From assembly GCA_021371855.1 (NCBI GenBank), contig JAJFVL010000054.1:1-64000 (forward strand): a DNA stretch of 64,000 nucleotides, written 5' to 3'. Shown piece by piece: positions 26,504 to 32,372 of the stretch. This stretch comes from Bacteroidales bacterium. Its GTDB lineage: Bacteria; Bacteroidota; Bacteroidia; Bacteroidales; VadinHA17. The translations under genes and the position numbers were made by a program. Position 1 is the first letter of the stretch. The number at the start of each line of letters is the position of its first letter. The notes beneath the pieces were generated by a model, which was given only the letters and a program-made list of their open reading frames with translations, was not told the origin of the DNA and made no database searches.

Positions 26504-28402
26504 CTGGATAAAAAAGAACATATCAAAATAATAGAACTATCGCATAAGCGTAGTTCCAGATTCGGAATTGACAAAGACCATCTCAATCCCAGAATCCTTG
26601 ATGTAAGTGAATTTAGCAAATTGCTTAAAGCCAACGATGTTCTTATCGAAATTACCAGACCTGTCATTGATGAAATGTTCGATTTTCTGCGTGGAAGCGG
26701 ATTCTTTGTCATACTGACAGACAGGGATGGATGCATACTTAATATTACCGGTGATGACGAGATTGTCAGCCAGGCCCGGAAAATTAATATTATAGAAGGT
26801 GCCTTTATGGACGAAAAGAGCATCGGCACAAATTCCATGGGTATAGCAATTATCGGAGACTGTCCGATGCAGATTACTGCTGAAGAACATTTTGTTTCTG
26901 CACTTCATAAATGGACATGCTCAGCTGCCCCCATCCACGATTTGTCGGGTGACATTATCGGAATACTTAACCTGACCGGAACAAGAGAACATTCTCATCT
27001 ACATACGCTTGGATTAGCTGTATCAGCAGTAAATGCTGTTGAGTCGCGGTTGAAAAATAGTGACATTCAGAAACAGCTGCATAACTCAAATGAGTTTGCT
27101 TTTGCCATGATGAACAGCCTCTCGTACGGTATGTTTGCGATCAACCTCCACGATGATATATTGTGGGTAAACGACATGGCCTGCCGTGCCATTAATATTC
27201 GCCGTTCGCGCCTGATAAACCAGCCTGTTTCTGATTTTTTTCCGGAATGGAGCAAAGTCAAGCAGACTATTCTTCTCGAAAAGCCATATGTTGATGAAGA
27301 AGCACAGTTTACTATCAGCGGTTTAAAGGACAAATACCTGTTCAATTCGTTCCTCATAAAAACCAAAGAAAAGGAAATACTTGGGTTCCTGCTTACCTTC
27401 AGGGAATTCAGCCGGGTAATGAAGACTGTAAATAAATATGCAGGTCACAGCACACGTTACACATTTGACGATTATGTTGGCAGCAGTCCAAAAACAAAAG
27501 CTCTCATTAAATATTCAAAGACTGTTGCAAAAAGCTCTTCACCGATTCTTATTACAGGAGAAAGCGGTACAGGAAAGGAAATAATTGCCCAGTCGATTCA
27601 TAATGCAAGTAATTATTGCGATGCTGCATTTATTGCAATAAACTGCGGAGCCATTTCAGAATCACTTATCGAAAGCGAATTATTTGGATACGTTGAAGGA
27701 GCATTTACCGGTGCAAGAAAAGGTGGCAGACCTGGTAAATTTGAACTGGCGAACAATGGGACACTCTTCCTTGATGAGATCGGTGAGATGCCGGTAAATA
27801 TGCAGGTGAAGCTTTTGAGAGCCCTGCAGGAAAAAGCAGTATTTCGCGTAGGCAGCGATACTCCTGTTCCCGTGAATGTAAGAATAATTGCCGCAACAAA
27901 TAAAATCCTCGAGATTGAAGTGAAAAAAGGCAACTTCCGTCTCGACCTTTTCTATCGTCTTAATGTGGTTGAAATAAAAGTGCCACCACTGCGTGAACGT
28001 AAAGAAGATATTGTCCCTCTTGTCCATTTCTTTCTGAAAAAGAAAGCAGCAAAATATGAAAAAACCATTCCTGAACTCGATGACTATGCAATTTCATTGC
28101 TCACAGGATACGACTGGCCGGGTAATATAAGGGAACTTGAAAATCTTATAGAAAAGGTCGTAATCTTTAATGGAAAAATGTCTCCTGATTTTTTGATACA
28201 CCAATCGGTCCAGGAAGAGACAGGTCTTCCACTTCCCTCCTTCACCGAAGTTCCCGAAACATGGAACCTCGATGAAATTGAACGTAATACTATAACAAAA
28301 GCCCTCGTCAGTTTCGATAAAAATATATCAAAAGTTGCAGCATCACTCGGTATCAGCCGTAACACCCTGTATCTCAAGATGAAAAAATATAACATCAAAT
28401 AG
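26504..28402 (+). CDS. Sigma-54-dependent enhancer-binding regulator (GAF-PAS-AAA-Fis), probable CUG start
   Basis: It activates sigma-54 promoters by ATP hydrolysis. Domains, numbered from CTG 26504 (632 aa): N-terminal AcoR-type segment (DKKEHIKIIELSHKRS...LNPRILD), GAF to about 185, PAS about 190-300, AAA+ with Walker A GESGTGKE (352-359) and an intact sigma-54 contact loop GAFTGA (399-404), and a Fis-type helix-turn-helix (NISKVAASLGISRNTLYLKMKKY). The first ordinary start is TTG at 26621, which would delete about 39 conserved residues. In-frame sequence extends up to a stop at 26492 with CTG the best candidate; a frameshift is the alternative. Three operator copies begin at the base after its stop, and the hydrogenase operon follows. 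Confidence 0.88.
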   Translation: MDKKEHIKIIELSHKRSSRFGIDKDHLNPRILDVSEFSKLLKANDVLIEITRPVIDEMFDFLRGSGFFVILTDRDGCILNITGDDEIVSQARKINIIEGAFMDEKSIGTNSMGIAIIGDCPMQITAEEHFVSALHKWTCSAAPIHDLSGDIIGILNLTGTREHSHLHTLGLAVSAVNAVESRLKNSDIQKQLHNSNEFAFAMMNSLSYGMFAINLHDDILWVNDMACRAINIRRSRLINQPVSDFFPEWSKVKQTILLEKPYVDEEAQFTISGLKDKYLFNSFLIKTKEKEILGFLLTFREFSRVMKTVNKYAGHSTRYTFDDYVGSSPKTKALIKYSKTVAKSSSPILITGESGTGKEIIAQSIHNASNYCDAAFIAINCGAISESLIESELFGYVEGAFTGARKGGRPGKFELANNGTLFLDEIGEMPVNMQVKLLRALQEKAVFRVGSDTPVPVNVRIIAATNKILEIEVKKGNFRLDLFYRLNVVEIKVPPLRERKEDIVPLVHFFLKKKAAKYEKTIPELDDYAISLLTGYDWPGNIRELENLIEKVVIFNGKMSPDFLIHQSVQEETGLPLPSFTEVPETWNLDEIERNTITKALVSFDKNISKVAASLGISRNTLYLKMKKYNIK

Positions 28403-28469
28403 TGTCCTAAAACGATACATTGTCCTGATTTATTACAATCCAAAACATCCAATGTCCTATTTCAGGACA
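28403..28469. promoter_or_regulatory. Three copies of a 17-bp operator, likely enhancer sites for the sigma-54 regulator
   Basis: Sites: TGTCCTAAAACGATACA (28403-28419), TGTCCTGATTTATTACA (28421-28437) and TGTCCTATTTCAGGACA (28453-28469). All share TGTCCT-N8-ACA; the third is a perfect palindrome of TGTCCT and AGGACA around five bases. Start-to-start distances are 18 and 32 bp. They lie between the regulator gene and the sigma-54 promoter, about 230-290 bp upstream of the expected transcription start, a normal range for enhancers. The assignment to this regulator is inferred from position. Confidence 0.75.
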
Positions 28470-28532
28470 CATCCTTGCTGATTCAATAAACACACCTAAC
28501 AGCTGCTATCGCACTGTCGTTCTGCTTGTTGT

Positions 28533-28546
28533 CTGGCATATGCCAG
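28533..28546. promoter_or_regulatory. 14-bp perfect palindrome between enhancer sites and promoter
   Basis: CTGGCATATGCCAG is self-complementary over its full length. It lies about 64 bp after the last operator copy and about 118 bp before the -24 box. It could bind a second regulator or a DNA-bending protein; no family is recognised. Confidence 0.45.
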
Positions 28547-28663
28547 CTCCTGTATATCACACTATTACACTATGTAGTTGATATTCTATCAGTTACATTC
28601 AACGAATACTACCAGGGGAACATAATGCTTATATCATGTTGATTATGTGTTATTTATAAACTT

Positions 28664-28679
28664 TGGCACACTTGTTGAA
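28664..28679 (+). promoter_or_regulatory. Sigma-54 promoter of the sensory hydrogenase operon
   Basis: TGGCAC (28664-28669), five bases, TTGAA (28675-28679). The consensus is TGGCAC-N5-TTGCA/T, so spacing is exact and only the C of the -12 GC is replaced by A. Transcription would begin near 28690, leaving a short leader before the start codon at 28715. The adjacent sigma-54 activator gene strongly supports the call. Confidence 0.8.
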
Positions 28680-28714
28680 ATAAGATGTGCAACATTCAAT
28701 AAATAAAAATAAAA

Positions 28715-28978
28715 ATGTACAAGCATAATATTCATATCTGTCTGGGCAGTTCCTGCTTTTCAAGGGGGAATGAAGAACTTCTTGAGTTGATCAAGGATTA
28801 TCTGAGCAAAAACAACCTGAAAGAAAAGACAGACTTTCGCGGACATCTCTGCTCAGGAGAGTGCAAATGCGGTCCTAACCTGACTATAGATGGTCAGGAA
28901 TATCATAATTTGAAAATCGAAAACATTGAGAAAATACTAGACAGACATTTCAGAAAAGAAACTGTTACAGAAATATAA
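28715..28978 (+). CDS. Thioredoxin-like [2Fe-2S] ferredoxin (NuoE/HydC-like), first copy
   Basis: An 87-residue soluble protein of the thioredoxin-like ferredoxin fold. Cysteines follow the family pattern CLGSSCFSRG near the N-terminus and LCSGECKCGPNLTIDG near residue 47; the ending LKIENIEKILDRHF is typical. It would carry electrons to or from the hydrogenase-like protein 12 bases downstream. First gene behind the sigma-54 promoter. A second, diverged copy closes the operon at 31955. Confidence 0.9.
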   Translation: MYKHNIHICLGSSCFSRGNEELLELIKDYLSKNNLKEKTDFRGHLCSGECKCGPNLTIDGQEYHNLKIENIEKILDRHFRKETVTEI

Positions 28979-28990
28979 CAATAAGACAAA

Positions 28991-30703
28991 ATGAAGCAGC
29001 ATCCCATTTATATTGAAAAGAACGATTGTCAGGATTGCTATAAATGTCTGAGGCAATGCCCTGTAAAAGCAATAAAGGTGGAAAATTCAAATGCTTCCAT
29101 TGTTAATGACCTTTGCATTTACTGTGGACATTGTCTGGAAGTATGCCCGGTAGGTGCCAAAAAAATGCGTTCTGACATTCACGATCTTCGTATAGCAATA
29201 AATAATGGACAACCCGTTATCGCCTGCCTGGCTCCGACATACCTGAGCGATTTTAGTTTCGTCGATTCTAAAGTGCTTATCACCGCTCTTCAGCAACTTG
29301 GTTTTACTATGGTTTCTGAAACTGCACTTGGTGCAGCTGTTGTCGCCAGCGAATCTATGCAATGGTTCGAAAAACAACCTGATGGGATATACATATCGTC
29401 ATGTTGCCCATCAGTAGTCGATTATGTGCAAAAGTATTATCCTAATCTCAATGAAAATCTGGCACCTTTCCAGTCGCCTATGCAATCACATGCCAGAATG
29501 TTGAAGGAGTTATACGGGAGTAATTATACAATTGCCTTCTTTGGTCCCTGTGTTGCAAAAAAACATGAAGCCGATCAGGAAACAGGATATACAGATTATG
29601 TTCTCACCTTCCATGAGTTGATCCGCTGGCTGGATGAAGATCTGCCCGGCTGGCAGAATTTTCCGATTACCGGAGACTGTTCTTTCAAACCTTATCCTGC
29701 TGCAAGGGCGAACTTTTTTCCGGTCGAAGGTGGTATGATTGCTACAATGAAAAAGAATACACAACTCACCGATCAGGCGTTCATGTCATTCTCGGGCATT
29801 AAAAATATACGTGAAATACTTCAGGACATTCCACGATGGAATCACAAAAAGCTTTTTCTCGAACTTCTGATCTGTGAAGGAGGATGCATCAAAGGTCCGG
29901 GAACATATGATAAAAGTTCGGTAGCTGTAAAACGCAATAAGATACTGCAGAATGTAAATCCCGGAAAAGACAGGATACAAAAAATTCCGATTGAGCGGAC
30001 CACCCTAAAAACTGCTGCGGTAAGCAATGAACCATTCAGTGATGCCCAGATTACCAGCGAATTGAAAGCTGTGGGAAAATTCACCCCCGAAGATGAGCTG
30101 AACTGTGGAGGCTGCGGATACAACAGCTGCCGCGATTTTGCTAGGGCAATGCTCATGGGAAATGCTGAGCGGACCATGTGCATAACATATATGCGCCGTC
30201 TGGGACAGGGTAAAGCCTCTGCCCTGCTGAAGAAAATGCCATCAGGTGTCGTTATTGCCGATGATAATCTGAAAGTAATTGATTCGAACAGAAAATTTGC
30301 CGAGATGCTTGATGATGAAACCATGAACATTTTCGAAACGACACATTCTCTGGAAGGGGCAGATCTTAAAAAACTCATTTCTTTTTCCAAATTATTCGAA
30401 TCAGTCCTGCATAGCGGAGAAGAGATGGCTGAACACGATATCAGGGAGAATAACCGCTATCTGCATGTTTCTGTAGTAACTATCCAGCCATACAAGATAG
30501 TATGTGGTGTCATTCAGGATATGCGTGAACCGGAGGTAAGAAGGGATATAGTGCTTAAGAATACCCGCCAGGTGATAAAACAGAATATGGATGTTGTTCA
30601 GAAAATAGCCTTTTTACTGGGAGAGAACGCATCTTATACCGAATCAATGCTTAAATCAATTATCGAATCGCACGACACAACCGGTGAAGGCATAAATAAT
30701 TAA
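28991..30703 (+). CDS. Sensory-type [FeFe]-hydrogenase with C-terminal Fe-S and PAS domains
   Basis: 570 residues. Two [4Fe-4S] ferredoxin motifs (Cys13/16/19/23 and Cys42/45/48/52) lead into an H-cluster domain: SSCCPSV (Cys138, Cys139), GPCVAKKHEAD (Cys187) and LLICEGGCIKGPG (Cys295, Cys299) keep all four cluster cysteines. A further Fe-S motif CGGCGYNSCRDFA (Cys372, 375, 380, with Cys397) and a PAS domain (about 410-520) follow. This is the layout of group C hydrogenases, thought to sense hydrogen or redox state; linkage to a phosphatase gene is a known subgroup. The Trp usually found in the TSCCPxW motif is missing, but the adjacent proton-transfer Cys is kept. The maturation genes hydE/F/G are not in the window. 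Confidence 0.93.
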   Translation: MKQHPIYIEKNDCQDCYKCLRQCPVKAIKVENSNASIVNDLCIYCGHCLEVCPVGAKKMRSDIHDLRIAINNGQPVIACLAPTYLSDFSFVDSKVLITALQQLGFTMVSETALGAAVVASESMQWFEKQPDGIYISSCCPSVVDYVQKYYPNLNENLAPFQSPMQSHARMLKELYGSNYTIAFFGPCVAKKHEADQETGYTDYVLTFHELIRWLDEDLPGWQNFPITGDCSFKPYPAARANFFPVEGGMIATMKKNTQLTDQAFMSFSGIKNIREILQDIPRWNHKKLFLELLICEGGCIKGPGTYDKSSVAVKRNKILQNVNPGKDRIQKIPIERTTLKTAAVSNEPFSDAQITSELKAVGKFTPEDELNCGGCGYNSCRDFARAMLMGNAERTMCITYMRRLGQGKASALLKKMPSGVVIADDNLKVIDSNRKFAEMLDDETMNIFETTHSLEGADLKKLISFSKLFESVLHSGEEMAEHDIRENNRYLHVSVVTIQPYKIVCGVIQDMREPEVRRDIVLKNTRQVIKQNMDVVQKIAFLLGENASYTESMLKSIIESHDTTGEGINN

Positions 30704-30755
30704 TTGTCAAATATTCAGATGATATCATAACACTTCTCTTAACTGACCGATTACA

Positions 30756-31943
30756 ATGAAACCAAAAAACATGATAATAGAAATAGGTTCATACCAGCTC
30801 TGTAAGCACGATAATTCTGTCTGCGGAGATACATTTCTTTCATGTAAAATAAAAAATGAAAACCGTTTTATTGCAGTTCTTTCCGACGGTTTGGGAAGTG
30901 GAATCAAAGCCAACGTTCTTTCTTCAATGACCTCAAGTATGGCAATTGGTTTCAGATTGCATAACACTCCGGTCATTGAACTTGCAAAATCGATAATGGA
31001 CACACTGCCAATCGATAGCGAAAGAAACATAAGTTATTCAACCTTCTCTATCATAGATGTTGATTTTGACGGTGAGACATCAATTGTGGAATATGGAAAT
31101 CCTTCATTTTTCATATGGCGGAATGGGAAATCTGTCCAGCAGGAAAAAGAGAAAATCGAGGTCATGCAAAATAATAAGAAATCATATGTTCTTCTTTCGA
31201 AATGCAATCTTCAGGAGAATGACAGACTGATTGTTGTAACAGATGGCATCACCCAATCGGGAATTGGCAACGCAATAACACCGTTTGGCTGGGGAAGTGA
31301 AGGACTAACTGAATTTATAGAAAGGCAGATTGATCAGTCTTCGACGGTTTCAGCCAGCGATCTTTCACGGGCAATAGTAATGAAAGCCCAACAGAATGAT
31401 GCTTTCAGAATGAAAGATGATGCGTCATGTGCTGTTATTTATCGGCGCGTTCCACGCCACCTGCTCCTATGTTCAGGACCACCGTATTCAGAATCTCGCG
31501 ATAAGTACCTGGGCGAAACGGTGTCTGGCTACAAAGGGAAAATCATTCTATGCGGCGGAACTACGGCCAAAATAGTCTCCCGTGAACTGCACCGCGAGGT
31601 CATATGTCTGCCGATAGAGAAGATGAGAGGTGATCTTCCCCCCGTTGCATCAATGGAAGGTGTCGATCTCATAAGCGAAGGCATTCTGACTCTTGGCAAA
31701 GTTCTTGAAATTCTTGAAAATATGAAAGTTCCTGATATTACAGAACATGATCCTGCTGCTTCAATCGTAAGGTACCTTTTAAATGCCGACATAATTGATG
31801 TCATTGTTGGTACCCGCATAAATGAAGCTCATCAGGATCCGAACCTTCCGGTGGAACTGGAAATCAGACGTAGTGTAATGAAACGGATAATAAGTTGTCT
31901 CGAAACTAAATTTCTAAAGGAAACAAATGTACAATTCATATAA
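30756..31943 (+). CDS. SpoIIE/PP2C-family serine phosphatase linked to the hydrogenase
   Basis: A 395-residue cytoplasmic protein. The N-terminal PP2C fold (about 1-228) has the metal-binding motifs AVLSDGLGSGIKAN, VVTDGITQSG and MKDDASCAVIYR. The C-terminal 165 residues (LLCSGPPYSESRDKYL...KIILCGGTTAKIVSRELHREV...MEGVDLISEGILTLGKVLEIL) form a second domain that I recall in phosphatases beside [FeFe]-hydrogenases; its role is unknown. It would dephosphorylate Ser/Thr on a partner, but no anti-sigma kinase or STAS protein is encoded nearby. Third gene of the likely operon, 52 bases after the hydrogenase. Confidence 0.9.
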   Translation: MKPKNMIIEIGSYQLCKHDNSVCGDTFLSCKIKNENRFIAVLSDGLGSGIKANVLSSMTSSMAIGFRLHNTPVIELAKSIMDTLPIDSERNISYSTFSIIDVDFDGETSIVEYGNPSFFIWRNGKSVQQEKEKIEVMQNNKKSYVLLSKCNLQENDRLIVVTDGITQSGIGNAITPFGWGSEGLTEFIERQIDQSSTVSASDLSRAIVMKAQQNDAFRMKDDASCAVIYRRVPRHLLLCSGPPYSESRDKYLGETVSGYKGKIILCGGTTAKIVSRELHREVICLPIEKMRGDLPPVASMEGVDLISEGILTLGKVLEILENMKVPDITEHDPAASIVRYLLNADIIDVIVGTRINEAHQDPNLPVELEIRRSVMKRIISCLETKFLKETNVQFI

Positions 31944-31954
31944 AACTAAAAACA

Positions 31955-32209
31955 ATGGAGAATAAAATCAAGATCAGAGTCTGCGTAGGCACTTATTGCT
32001 ACGTGTATGGTGGAAATGAACTGAAGGAAATCAAAGATAAGCTTCCGTCCGCATTGAAAGACAAAGTATATGTTGAAGCTTCAGTCTGTCTGGGTTGTGA
32101 TGCAAAAGGTGTTGTTCCGAAACCACCATATGTGGAGATAGACGGACATCTGATACCAGAGGCCAATACTGAGAAGATCATAAGTTATCTGATGGAAATC
32201 ACTAAGTAA
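31955..32209 (+). CDS. Thioredoxin-like [2Fe-2S] ferredoxin, second copy
   Basis: An 84-residue protein, same fold as the one at 28715 but clearly diverged: CVGTYCYVYGGNEL near the start and SVCLGCDAKGVVPKPPYVEIDGHLIPEA in the middle, ending TEKIISYLMEITK. It lies 11 bases after the phosphatase. The two ferredoxins bracket the hydrogenase-phosphatase pair and may be alternative electron partners. Confidence 0.88.
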   Translation: MENKIKIRVCVGTYCYVYGGNELKEIKDKLPSALKDKVYVEASVCLGCDAKGVVPKPPYVEIDGHLIPEANTEKIISYLMEITK

Positions 32210-32279
32210 AATAATCGAAAACATCTTGTTAAAATATTCAACCGTACTAATTCTTACAAAATTTTCACAATATGAAACC

Positions 32280-32335
32280 CACATGATTGATCCAATCACA
32301 AATAAGAATGAATATAATTCATTTTCAATCATGTG
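32280..32335. promoter_or_regulatory. Nested inverted repeats between the ferredoxin gene and adhE
   Basis: An outer 11-bp perfect repeat, CACATGATTGA (32280-32290) and TCAATCATGTG (32325-32335), encloses a second palindrome AATGAAT-ATA-ATTCATT (32307-32323). As RNA it would fold into a long hairpin 38 bases before the adhE start. No T run follows, so it looks more like a regulatory or processing structure than a simple terminator. The 163-bp gap also holds TTGTGAAAATTTTGTAA (minus strand, 32255-32271), too asymmetric to call a Rex site. Confidence 0.6.
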
Positions 32336-32372
32336 CGGTTCCATCTGACCTTTAAAAATAAATTATATACAG

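Noticed and set aside
26470..26511. Leader peptide (13 codons) before the sigma-54 regulator
   Set aside because: Too short to distinguish from chance; noted only as the alternative frame in a frameshift scenario.
28991..30703. Catalytic (bulk) hydrogenase
   Set aside because: The PAS domain, extra Fe-S motif and neighbouring phosphatase favour a sensory role, although the cluster ligands are intact and activity cannot be excluded.
32255..32271. Rex-binding site before adhE (TTGTGAAAATTTTGTAA on the minus strand)
   Set aside because: The two halves are not complementary over most positions, so it does not meet the palindromic Rex pattern.
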